Part shown: piece after piece, positions 37,950 to 50,811 of the stretch
Position numbering within the stretch: position 1 is the stretch's first letter
Layout: the number at the start of each line of letters is the position of its first letter
Notes under the pieces: model-generated
Told to the model about the DNA's origin: nothing
The model's database searches: none
Seen by the model: only the letters and a program-made list of their open reading frames with translations
Source: Liolophura sinensis
Lineage: Eukaryota > Mollusca > Polyplacophora > Chitonida > Chitonidae
Length of the DNA stretch: 64,000 nt
Assembly (NCBI RefSeq): GCF_032854445.1
Contig: NC_088300.1
Location: 31,107,608-31,171,607, forward strand
Reading direction: 5' to 3'
Translations under genes and position numbers: made by a program

Positions 37950-39896
37950 AAAACTTTTAAAATTATATAGTAATATCCTCTGCTTGTTCCTCTGCAAACA
38001 TGATATGAGGCTTGAAGAACTTTTAGAAAATGTTAAGTGAAGAATTAGTGTAAATTTTGTTTAAAAATCCCTATAAACCTGACATGTCTTAATAACAAAA
38101 ATACATTTCATCACTCAAACAAAAATCTTAAGAAAGAAAAAAAGGACAAAATAACATTGATTGAACATTCTGAGAGTCAGTCTGTATGGCCTGTAAGGCT
38201 GTTTCAAACAACATTTACCCTGTCTGCCCCGGATTCCTTAACACTAAACATGTATTATATAAAAACAATGTATTCCTGATCAATGATGTTCGTTGTCCCG
38301 CAAAATGACGGTTGTTTTTAAATGCACGGTTTACTTTGTATCTGTAGCAGTGTTTAAGGTTAATTCTACTTGATCCCTCCCACTCGTATATGGTAGCTCA
38401 AGACCATACTACATCCGCCTTGCATTCACTGTCACCTATTGGTCTGGTCTCATTGAGCGGTTTACTCAGCTCTGCATTAATCCGCTGTGTGTCAACAGAT
38501 GCGTAGTTATCTTTGTAAATGGACAAAGTTAATCCCGTGTTATCAAGGCCGTTTCTTCCAAGCATGATAATCAGTGCAAAGCCTTTTCACCTGCGAGAAA
38601 GGCTCCATCGATCGGCAGGATGTCAAAGGAGAAACAAGACTGGCTAGGCTTTCTACTAATTTGTCTCAGACGGCAGATGTCGGGTGTAAAAAATCGAAGA
38701 ATGTCTGTTTTCGCTGCATTACAGACGCTAAATTAATTCGTTCCACGAAAGCATTTAGCACCGGCTTTCTATAAACACAGGCACATCCTCAGAAAGCTGC
38801 CTCTAAAAGTCAGACACCTTGAAATTACTGCCGACGGCTCTTTCTTTGGCCTAATAGATTTCCTCGGATTTGTCACCTGCTTTTTAAGAGTTCATCCGTC
38901 TGACCAACCGCATGGATCATTTATTCTTCCGCGCTGTGAGCCAATCCGATCAACAAAGATCAGAGACTACAGCAGTACAGCACGGACACTACGTCAACGG
39001 GAACTAGTGAGAAATAATTTATTGCCATTATCAAACAGGAAATTACAAATTTTCTCCACGTCAGCCATTTCTGTATTGTAGCACCTGAAGCAGATAGTTG
39101 ATGGTTTTCTTCCCTTGAGGATAGGCATACTTCTTACCATGCCACACTAGAACCGGATCAAGCATACACGCCGGACCTCGTTGTTTGAAAAAAAACCCAT
39201 CTTAAACCGATAGAGGGCGGGGCAAGAAGAACAACGCTAGCTACTTCGGGGTTAACTGGGTGCATGCCACTTTAAAATTTTCAATACTGGTAAAGGTCAT
39301 TTAAGGACAAAATTGATTTTTGGGAGTTTTAATAAAAAACGATTACAGAACACATGAGATAAAAGACTTACATCGCGTGAATGGTGGTTGGAAAATACGC
39401 AACTTACTATAATGCCTTAAGATTACTTCTGACGAACTCCACAAAAATTGCTTGAAATTCAAAAGTTCTATACAAATCTTTTTTTCACATTTGAACCACA
39501 TGACCGTTTCATGAGAGTGCATATTGAGAAAAAGAAGACTCTTTAAGGCACTGCCGCTATTTGTCGTTTTAGTAATAAGCCGTAATTTTTCCCATCATGC
39601 CTGGAATGCTTTCCTGACTTCCGCTTCGCCGTGTGTGGTTTGGGCTCCGAGACAACAGTCACATGTCCACCTAGCGATGGCACGACAAGAACTCCAGCCT
39701 CACAGTCTTAGATAATTACAAAGGCAGCGAGGGTGGGGGCTCTGCAGGGAGGACTTCGTTAATTTGACAGCAATCGCATTTGGTCATAAGCGTAACTTCT
39801 ACGCCTTGTGCAACAACATGAATTAGGCGCAGAAATGCTTGGAGGGACATTGTGAAAAAGACCTGTACAGAATTGTTCCAACCAGCTGTAGTCTCA

Positions 39897-39897
<1 letters not shown>
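37950..39897. other. intergenic; unique island at about 38.4-39.25 kb
   Basis: The first 400 bases are AT-rich. From about 38.4 to 39.25 kb the sequence is GC-balanced, unique and without long frames, with words such as gatcaacaaagatca (38948-38962, Sox/TCF-like). It is a candidate distal regulatory element. I see no gene. Confidence 0.4.

Positions 39898-39976
<79 letters not shown>
39898..39976. repeat. (TA)n microsatellite, about 79 bp
   Basis: Uninterrupted alternating T/A. Tyr-Ile open frames crossing it are artefacts. Confidence 0.95.
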
Positions 39977-39981
<5 letters not shown>

Positions 39982-40322
39982 GGAAATAACAAGACAAAAA
40001 ACAAGGCAGTAAAAGAATATCATTAACATTAATTATCTCCTTCATAGCGAAGACACAGGTGACGTGAGGTTGGTGAACTTTACACAAAGGGCTGACCTCG
40101 TGTCACGTGTAAACAAAGGAGATTTCACACATGGATCCGTTTGGCGTCCGTAACGCCTGTTTACAACATCTTTACATTAACCCTTTGTTACCACTCTCGA
40201 AGCTTAACAGAGGCTTACCTGAGGTAGCTACACTAACGCGGCTTATGTACTCTGGTAGACACCTTTTCCCGCGCAAAGGCAACTGGGAACCAAGTCAGAT
40301 TGGCCTTTGTTCTCTTATAATA
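39977..40322. other. intergenic, no gene seen
   Basis: Unique sequence between the (TA)n tract and the MITE-like element. Confidence 0.6.
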
Positions 40323-40583
40323 TACACTCAAAAATCAATCTGTTAATTTTAACGAGAAGTCTGTTGTCTGAGTGATGTTAGAATGTATTCTGCTATTGCA
40401 GCAGATTATTCTGTTAAATATAACACACCTATTTTATTAATTTATTAATGTTATTAATTGTTAAACTAAGCGGATAGTATGTTGAACATGACAGAATATA
40501 GTGTTATATAATAACAGAAAATATTCTTACATCACTCAGACAACAGACTTTCTTTTAAAATTAAGACTGATTTTTTGAGTGTA
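40323..40583. mobile_element. MITE-like element with long terminal inverted repeats
   Basis: The left end tacactcaaaaatcaatctg (40323 onward) and the right end (...gattttttgagtgta, to 40583) are inverted copies. Similarity continues inward for about 70 bases, including gtctgttgtctgagtgatgt near the left end and its complement acatcactcagacaacagac near the right end. Both ends carry TA at the border, fitting a Tc1/mariner-type TA target with CACTCAAAAA termini. There is no transposase; size (261 bp) and structure are those of a non-autonomous MITE. A decayed relative is at 24321-24521. Confidence 0.8.
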
Positions 40584-40795
40584 CACGATAAGTATTATCC
40601 TATATACGTTACTAGTTTGCTAACAAATCTTCATGGTAAACGTACGAATGAACAATATACGTGCCCAAATTACCTGGGCGGGAAATATAACCCATTGTCT
40701 ATTGTGCACATGTCTCCTCTTGAGCAGGCTAGACTTCAAGTTTTGATCGCTATCGTGATACAGTCAATCATTTTGATAAACAGCCTATAAGTGAA

Positions 40796-40918
40796 TCTCG
40801 TCGTGAGTTTCCGGCTCTGACAGATTTTCTCCTACAATAATGCTGGCCGCCGTCGTATAAGTGAAATTTTCCTGACGAGTACAGCGTAAGAAAAACCAAA
40901 TCAAATAAATAAATATAT
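40796..40918 (+). mobile_element. SINE copy, 5'-truncated
   Basis: Body 'ataatgctggccgccgtcgt' then 'ataagtgaaattttcctgac' and 'gagtacagcg', with tail caaataaataaat. A small duplication (tgacgag) breaks the usual ttgagtac. Confidence 0.85.
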
Positions 40919-43900
40919 GTAAATGAACACGACCCAGAACAATTATCCAATATATGTTGTGAATTAGGCTACTGAATAAAATATCTAGTTTTCTTAAATA
41001 CTGGTTTAAAGTGAAAAATTTGTGAGCACAAATTTCAGAAAGGTAAGGAACAACCGTCTGAAAACCAGACCTGTAATCATTCCTAAACTGGGAATTTATC
41101 AGTAAAATATCTTATAATATAAACTTTATCCTACAACAATTACATTGAGCTCTTCGAACTAAAAATCGTAGAAAATATATTTTTTTAAAATATGTATGGT
41201 ACACCTTTTGTTAAAAGTTTAAACTTTATCATTGGTAAACTTATGTTTTCTTAAATCAGAACACTATATGCGTATTCTTCACAATCTAATATTGTCTGTG
41301 CAAAAAGCATATAATATATATTTTACGGCATGTATTTCTATCCAGCTCTTCTTTTCAGGAATGGCATTGCCTTTAAAAATTACAATCGAATGTACAAAGG
41401 CAGGTAACGTGGACCTTTCAGTTTATTCCCTCGTTTTGCGCCGCAGAAATCTATAATCAATATCAAAGTTTTGTTTTTATTAAAGTTCTTAGTGGCTTCA
41501 GGCAGGCAACAAAGTCTTTTCATCTTGCTTAGTAACAATGAGCTCGTTGTATCAAAGTGGACCAAGTTTATTAAACTCTCCCCGTGCTTTGAGGCCTATA
41601 TGAACACAAGGGAAAAGAAGGTTATCTTTGTATACCCCACAGGTCTAACTTGACGAGGCAAGGGTGGCTTTCTCAATTCACACATATGCGCACGTGCTTA
41701 TTCCTGTGAAATGTCCGAGAAATATTTTGTAACTGAATCGGTTTTTATTTCTCCTGAAAAACAACCGGGGAAATGTTGATCAGGTGAATTGATATAATGA
41801 ACGTCTCAAGTCGTCCAGGGTTTCAGCAATCTATATTTCTCTGCGATTGTTATTATAATTGACTATTGATGTTTTAATAAAATATTCCTTTATCGTGTAT
41901 ATTTCTTATCAAGACGCTTTTTCGAGCGGGGAAGCTGAGCATTTTCCACCTGTCGTCTCTTTGTCCCATGTCTTAGGCCCTCAGACTGTTATAATACAAG
42001 AAACATACACCCGCACTGTTTGGCCTGATACGGTCTCATTTCTATAATATTATTTTAGCATGTATTATGCAAATTTGGGATCCTTCTGTCGATAAGTTCT
42101 TACCTTAATTTTCCAGGCAATCAGGTAGTTTGAGATTTATCTGCAAGCCTTGAAGATATATCTACCGCTTAAGCCCGATTAATACAATCCCGATTACATA
42201 AGAAGTTTTAGACAGACTCTGATAGCATGAATTAAGAACGTGTCTGTAAAAATGTGCATAAAATTGAGCTTGTCCACATGCGTAACCGGTATTTGTATAA
42301 TAAACCACGCGTAGGTGTCGAATCGTATATACGTACTGAATATTGTATATAGATGGATTCAAAAATGAAAATCAGGCAGGACAAAGAGTACATATGTATA
42401 AATAAGATACATATTTAAATATATTTCAAGTACACATTTTTTATATTTCTGGGGATTTAATTTGAAACCAGGACGACTTAATTCCCTTTCGATATAACTT
42501 CAAATAAATTTTTGCAATTTGCCTTATCAGTGAGTCAGATAAATTAGTCTAGAAAATTATTATAGGTTCTATTCGGATACATCCCAAGCACAGATTAATA
42601 AATAATACAGCGTGCAATGCGCCTTAATTGTTGAGATTGTCTATATACCTGGAAGGTGTGACCATTATACACATGTATATATACTTGTATCATCACTGAT
42701 GGGAGATCTTCTATGTAATTGTTACATCGCGGGTAACAATTGTTATATTAACAGAGTTCTGTGAAAACAATTGATGCTTAATATGAAACGGTCCATTGCA
42801 ATTAAGATAGCACCACTGTGATAACAGGATAAAAATGCCTACCACGTGCTGTATTGTTTTCTATATTTTTTTATTCAAATAAAGAAAAGCCAAGTTAACA
42901 TCTGCGGACTGCAGACATCTCTATATTAGCTGTGATTCAGAAATAAGTTGGTATCTGCCTTCAATCTGCATGAAACGATCAGCTTTCTGTTAAACAGATT
43001 TAATATTTTCAACAATCTACGTTTTTTACAGAATCAATTTTGAATTCAAATTGGAGAATGACTTGAAGCCTGTCTAAATACCGTGTGGCGAAATTGATTG
43101 ATTTGACAAATTGCTAAATGTTGTACTCTCTAATAACTGGATTGGAATGTTATTTTCATTTCATAGACAGATGCTTCATTGTGTATTTACTGAATGAAAA
43201 TCATTTTCAAAATCTATATAGGTTATATAAATTTTATTTTTAAAAAAAATGCTTGGTACCCATAATTTAGAACGCTATCAGTCTTATTCATTTTTTGGCC
43301 ATAAATCATTTTTCCGTGTTGACAAAGTTATTTCTCACCTCATATACACTGTGCAGTACCCAATATATACAGCTTGATAGACATTCAGAAACGCACACCT
43401 TTCAGTAATTTTCCTTCCCCTGTGAACTGAGAAAACTGCATTGTGCATCATCAGACTATAACCATGCATGTTTCTCTTTAACAGATACCGCATCTTAGGA
43501 AATTTATTCTTCAGCTTGTCAGACATACGATGCAAATGAATTTTTTCCGTGTAGACACCGTGTTTATAATGGAATCGGCACATCGGCACTCTTTATCGAA
43601 GTGCGCATGCGCACGACTTTGTCATCGACGTACAAAATTGTGGGCAAACCCATCTATACTATCTCATTTAAACAAAATTGTGAAATTTTTGAGATAAACC
43701 TTGGGTTCCATATTCCTTAATTGAAACCGTTCTTTTTTATAAAGTATATTAACTATATAAATATATATATATATATATAATCATGACCATAAAATGACGT
43801 GTTTTCGCGAGTTAAAAGTTAAAAAACCAAAATGTTGACGTATATTTTCTTGTCTTTCACACACTTTTGAAATCATAGCCCTGACGAGTTTTATCTTCTC

Positions 43901-43983
43901 ATTTACCGCTAAAAATTGCAAAAAAAAAATCATACTGCCAAATTATAAATATCATTGAAAGAAGAATTAAAACGTATGTCTTT
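40919..43983. other. intergenic, no gene seen
   Basis: Three kilobases of AT-rich unique DNA. Small open frames (41232-41456, 41471-41653, 41859-42047, minus 43335-43589) show no protein-family resemblance. A short (TA)n is at about 43758-43780. Confidence 0.55.
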
Positions 43984-44085
43984 CCCAATGTGCCTATCCA
44001 AGTTTCCTCCTACCATTATGCTGGCCGCCATTGTATAGGTGAAATATTTTTGAGTACAGCGTAGAACATCAGTCAGATATATAAA
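43984..44085 (+). mobile_element. SINE copy, 3' part
   Basis: Contains 'agtttcctcctaccattatg', 'ctggccgccattgtataggt', 'gaaatatttttgagtacagc' and an AT-rich tail. Diverged and 5'-truncated. Confidence 0.8.
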
Positions 44086-45584
44086 CCAATGTGTCTATGA
44101 GTATAACACAAATTTAAATATCAAACAATACATACAAAGGTGTGCATGATAAAGGTGGGGAGTGGCATTTTCTTGGATTTTCCACCGATAAGCTTAACTA
44201 AGCTACTACACGAACTCCTGCTGATGACGCACACTGATAAATCTTAAACTTCGACATTGACCAGGTTATATTACGTTATACATGATGGGACGGATTTACC
44301 AACAAATTTGCAGTCTGTGATTTCCGGAATACGTAAATGCGATAAATGGTTCACTGTCCTGTTTTACATATGAATGTATTCGGAATGGTCCGCATTTTGA
44401 CCAATGCTGTGATGTTGACCCCACCAACATAAGCTTCTCACCCATGGTGGCCTGTTGCGACTTACCCAATAGCAGGCAAGGCTAACCCCGTATAAGCTAT
44501 CACACGGTGAGCGCGCTGTAAATTAAGATCCTATAGCCGGCTTCTTGCATCACGTCGACTTCATCACAAAACGAGAGAGAAAAAAAAAAAACAGATGAAC
44601 TTCTTTAGATTTCGATAGTGTTGCTAGGTAACGTGATTGAGTGTTACCTGTGGGTGAAGTTTTCTATGTGTGTGTGTGTGTTTACCGGTGGGCAGAGTGA
44701 CACTGTCCCCCTATCCCCGGAGGGTCCTTTATCTACACACGTTATCGTGGCGTATCTCAGGCCGATTGTGAGCCCGTGCCGCTGATGAATGACTGACTCG
44801 ATTCCTACATTGAAAAGAAACAAACATTGCTTCCCACCCTGAGGCCAAACTAATTGACAATAGTTGGAGATGGTTCTTCAATACTTAGCTTTATCTCTTG
44901 ATCTCGAAATGTCTCGTAATCTCCCGTGTCTTCACGGTGACGTGTCTAATCAATGGCCTGCGGGCCCGCCACGCGCCACGTCGCGCGATTACATGGTGAG
45001 CCACAGATCGAGGGATGTCACACAGATATTCTCGTATATTGTGTAAAATCTGCCTCTTCAGCAGAACACAAAAGTCTCTCATGCAACCGAGAAGGGAGAA
45101 TTCTTTGGGAAAGTGATGGCGAACCTCTGAATTATATATCAACAGGTTAATTTTCAATAAGTCTTTATCAAATGTATGAGTGTGTCTTGGTAGCTTATTA
45201 CGTTTGTCGAAGATTCCTTCAAACCCAGATTATTCATTAAGAATAAATGTTGTCATCTACCATTATGAGCGAATAAGGAGAGCCAGTTTGGAATTGTGTA
45301 CTTTTCGAATGGACGCAGCAGCTTTTGTGCTGAGAAATTTTGGTAAAAGTAACAACGTCGATTCGACAAATATTTTAGAATGCAATGTCTTTATTTATCA
45401 TTGTTTAAGTTTTATAGGCATAAGATATATACATCTGAACAATAACAATAATTCTTTAAATCATGTGGGAGGTATTTATCTGTTCCTATGGTGTACTTTT
45501 ACCTTAGCGCTACTTATCATAGATTCTCAATAATCTGTGGGTAACGTGGGAGTCAATACACAAAACGGTTCAGCTAAAACCGTT
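44086..45584. other. intergenic, no gene seen
   Basis: Unique sequence, GC-balanced between about 44.4 and 45.1 kb, with a short (GT)n near 44667-44680. Overlapping open frames on both strands at 44864-45157 look random. Confidence 0.5.
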
Positions 45585-46892
<1,308 letters not shown>

Positions 46893-47142
46893 GAGGTCGG
46901 GGGCGTTCGTGGCCCATTTGGTTAGCACGCTAGCGCAGCGTAATGACTATGCGCATCTCACCAATGCGGTCGCTGTGAGTTCAAGTCCAGCTTATGCTGT
47001 CTTCCTCTCCGGTCGTACGTGGGAAGGTCTTCAGAAACCTGCGGATGGTTGTGGGTTTCTGCCGGGCTCTGCCAGGTTTCCTCCCAACATAATGCTGAAA
47101 TATTCTTGAGTATAGCTTAAAACACCTAATAAATAAATAAAG
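46893..47142 (+). mobile_element. SINE, near full length, plus strand
   Basis: Head with A-box-like 'tggcccatttggttagcacg', B-box 'tgtgagttcaagtccagc', body 'tgggtttctgccgggctctg' and 'ggtttcctcccaacataatg', and tail of (AAAT)n. An internal deletion removes the gccgccgtcgtataagt segment. Structure is that of a tRNA-derived SINE of about 245 bp. Confidence 0.85.
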
Positions 47143-48026
47143 AGAGATCTTTTGCACTCTTACATTCAGTCTGGCAGGATTTTTTTTGTTTTGTTTTGAC
47201 CCAAACAGTTTGGGCATAGACGTGGTGCACCTAAAATAAAGCCCAAGTGGATTTCGAGCTAACTTTTTTGTATGGTGGCGAGTTCTGCATGTCTAACAGT
47301 GGTATATGTGATCTCAGTTTGACATATAGGACATGTTGTTATAGCTAAAGAAAACATGCCCATTACACACAGAACTATATATACGGTATGAAATGTATAA
47401 AAGAAACCTTTGTGGCGACTGTGCCAAGCTTCCGGTCAGATCGAGGTATCGCTTGGCCATACTTCTTGCAGCGCATGTTTGGCTCTCTATTTCCGCTTTA
47501 CACCACTAGCAAATTTTGTACAAAAATCTTGAACAACGCCGAAGTCACTGACCTCATGGTGATGAGACAGGACGTGAAGTCAGAAACTCTTAAAGCTTTG
47601 TCTCAACCTTTGGTTATAATGATATGATACTCTCTTTATCTAAAGTATAAACATGATGATTCTAATCATCACCTGACCCATGTTTGTAGGTGAATGCTGA
47701 TTAATACATGCAGTTTCGCGTGAGTACACCGATCGTGAAGCAAAGCCAAAACAAGCCTACGTGCGTCGCACTGGCTCCAAAGGTCAAGCTTGTTTGGTGG
47801 TGGCAATGGTGTAAAGCGAGCGCAGAGAGGAGCACATACGCTGTGGGGAGTATGTCACTTGGCATGTCGGCTGTTATGATCATACTTCCCGTACGTTTTT
47901 GGTGGTGAGAACTGTCAAGCTCATAAACCAATATGCAGGCAGGTTTCTTTTCACTGTAAGCCAAATTTCATAATTAAATAATTTGTGTAAGCATTCTGTA
48001 GATAAATAGAAATTAACGAAAATACA
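47143..48026. other. intergenic, no gene seen
   Basis: Unique sequence; overlapping small frames on both strands at 47701-47964 look random. Confidence 0.6.
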
Positions 48027-48036
48027 CGAAAGTATA

Positions 48037-48282
48037 CGATTTATTTATTTATTTGATTGGTGTTTTACATCGTACCGAAGAATATTTCACTTGTACGACG
48101 GCGGCCAACATTACGGTGGGAGGAAACCCGGTAGAGCCCGGGGGAAACCCAATTCCCACTTACAGCTCGAGAGGAAGCCAGCATGATCTGGACTTGAACT
48201 CACAGTGACCGCATTGGTGAGAGACTCCTGGTGGGTTACTAAGCTGCGCTAGCGCGCTAACCAACTGAGCGACGGAGATCCC
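48037..48282 (-). mobile_element. SINE, full length, minus strand, with target-site duplication
   Basis: The best-preserved copy. Read on the minus strand it opens with A-box 'gctcagttggttagcgcgct', then 'tcaccaatgcggtcactgtg' and B-box 'gagttcaagtcc', then 'ggtttcctcccaccgtaatg', 'ttggccgccgtcgtacaagt', 'gaaatattcttcgg' and (AAAT)n. It is flanked by a 10-bp direct repeat cgaaagtata (48027-48036 and 48283-48292), the signature of target-primed insertion. Confidence 0.92.
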
Positions 48283-48292
48283 CGAAAGTATA

Positions 48293-50695
48293 TAAAAGTT
48301 CACACGATGTATATGTATATAGCGTCCACTTTACTAGATATGATGTCTTCTAACAACTAGCAGCTGAAATGAATCGTGCGAATCAAGTATGAAATTGTTG
48401 AGCATATGATGTGACTAGTCAATGAGACCATTTATATGAGGAAACGAGATGGCGAGGTGATCACCGTCTCAACATACGAACTATTTGATTTTAGAATGAA
48501 GAGAAAACAGAACTCTGGAGTTTGATTAACACAAAGTCTAACAGATTTGACTTTAAATTGTCTAATTAACTCAATACATAGAGATCATTTACAGCTATTG
48601 AATCCTTGAATAATTGGAATATAAGGTTTTATACTGCGGAAACTTGATGGTAATCTGTGTATCTCTCCAACCGTCAGGTATCAGTTTGGTCTTGTGCGTG
48701 CTGCTCGCGAAGTGCCCCCCTTATTAAGGCCAGGCGTGAGGGACAGGGTACATGAGACAGGAGATGATGGGGGGAGATGGCTGAAGTGAATAACTGGAAG
48801 ACCATCCTACCACGGGGTTGGCTTTCTGTGTATAACAGAAATGTTGTAATGTATATTCGCAGCTATATGACCGTGCGTTCTGTATAATGCTCCGTGCGAC
48901 TTGCCACACAATCAGGGCTGGCTTAATTACAGGCTAATTACCTTGGCAGGCGTAAATGTGATGTTTGAAATTAGAAACCGACTATTATCTTTAATTTTTT
49001 TGTCCTGACGGGTTTCAAAATGCGGGAACTTAAAGCCGAAGATTGCGGGCTGATCGCGTACTAATGGTCCTGATAAGACAACAAGGGTTTGCATGAAATG
49101 AGGGATTGGGACACCCAAGTGTTCAGCTCAAAATATGATGGTATCGCCAGTGGCAGGGAACTTAACGTGTACACCCACTATTTCGACTGAGTAGCCAGTT
49201 TCAATGTAGGCTTTTTTGATGTGGGTTTCAGCGCGCATAATGAGCGTCTAAGTGACTACTGTGCCTTTGTTGGAGGTGTATCTTTCACCCGGCCTATTGT
49301 TTTACATCCAAACCGTCCGCACCGCCGTCATCTTGGCTTTCAATCTCGACCTCCTTGACATTTTCTGATAGTGTTACACAAGCGCCCTCTAGTGGAAGCT
49401 TCCGGAGATGAAGAGATACATGGATAGGTCACCACAGTGTCACAAACACTTTGTCTTCGAGAGTATAAAGGAAGAGATGGAAAAGATACAGCTTCTATTA
49501 TTTGCTGTGTTGTTTTGCACAACTGAGTTCAGAAAAAATGAAAAATTACATATATAAAAATATTCCAATAGCGCAAATCCACTTCTCAGAAGAATATATA
49601 TATATATATATATGTTACCATAGAAACTCATTGGACTTAATGTCTTAATGACTTAATTGTGATTCTCCGCTACATGTCTATTTTTGTAAACTAATGCTAA
49701 GTATCTGCGATTATATCATCAGTTTGCTTGAGAATCAAGTTGGGTTGTATTCCACAAAATCCTGCTCGTTCCTCTCAATAACAGTTGAATGATTCCAAGT
49801 ATTGTACTTAGGAACTGGGCAGACTGTATCAGATAGCATATTTGCACACTTCCTATACGATGTACTTTCAGATATGCCCAGCATCTGTTACCATTGTACC
49901 ACACAAACCATATCAGCTGTATCTTAAATGAATTTCCAGTTCGTGTTTCACGGGTCTTTGATGTTACCCACTTATGGTTGTATGCATACAGTCCATACCT
50001 ACATGTACGTACTGTAAGACATGCGCCCGCGGTCATGTTGAGAATCTCATGGTCCAGTGCTCCTATAGTGAAGGACACACCCCACGAGGTCCATCTTTTG
50101 TTAGAGGCCCATCTTGACAACTGTACACGTATTTTGGGCTTTCCATGCGTCAAGTAAGATTCTTGACGTAAAAGTCATTTATGTATGTAGGCAAACACAC
50201 TTTTCGGCCCTTGTGTACTTACTAAACGTGAATTACGTAGGATTTTCTTAATGGGTCATATCGTATTTTATAAGCAGGAAACAACAGTCACTATCTGTAC
50301 ATGCGCAATGATTCATTTGGTATGGTTACCATGGAAGACAGTTGATACGAAGAATGGTATCAACTATCGCGTGCGAGTATTCGACTGATGTTGTAACAAA
50401 CTTTATTTCATTCAATTTCTATCCTTCCCCCCTGAAATCGACTATAATACAAAATCAATCGACAGTTCAAACGTACGGATTTTGTTAAATTCTTCCAATC
50501 CGTACGACAAATAAAAGTTTAAAGACCAGTATACGAAAACTTCTCAGAATCATCTCGGCAAATATATTTTCTTCAAAGTTTGAGGCAGGTATGTAGTCTA
50601 CGAATTAAAGGCTGCGGCTCATGCAGGTGTGCCTTCGCGGCATGCACACCATGCGGGTGATTTTCCGTCAAGAAAGTTTTTCTTGGGCTTAGGCA
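48293..50695. other. intergenic, no gene seen
   Basis: Unique sequence with a short (TA)n at about 49594-49613. Overlapping frames on both strands at 49719-50157 show no family resemblance. The 48.7-49.1 kb part is GC-balanced. Confidence 0.55.
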
Positions 50696-50715
50696 ATCTG
50701 ATTGTTTAAGAGAAA

Positions 50716-50791
<76 letters not shown>

Positions 50792-50811
50792 TTTCTCTTA
50801 AACAATCAGAT
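50696..50811. repeat. 116-bp perfect palindrome around a (TA)36 core
   Basis: Left arm atctgattgtttaagagaaa... (50696-50717) and right arm ...tttctcttaaacaatcagat (50790-50811) are exact reverse complements, and the core 50718-50789 is pure alternating TA, so every base pairs. Flanking bases (a at 50695, c at 50812) no longer match. Such a sequence can form a cruciform or hairpin. Confidence 0.95.
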
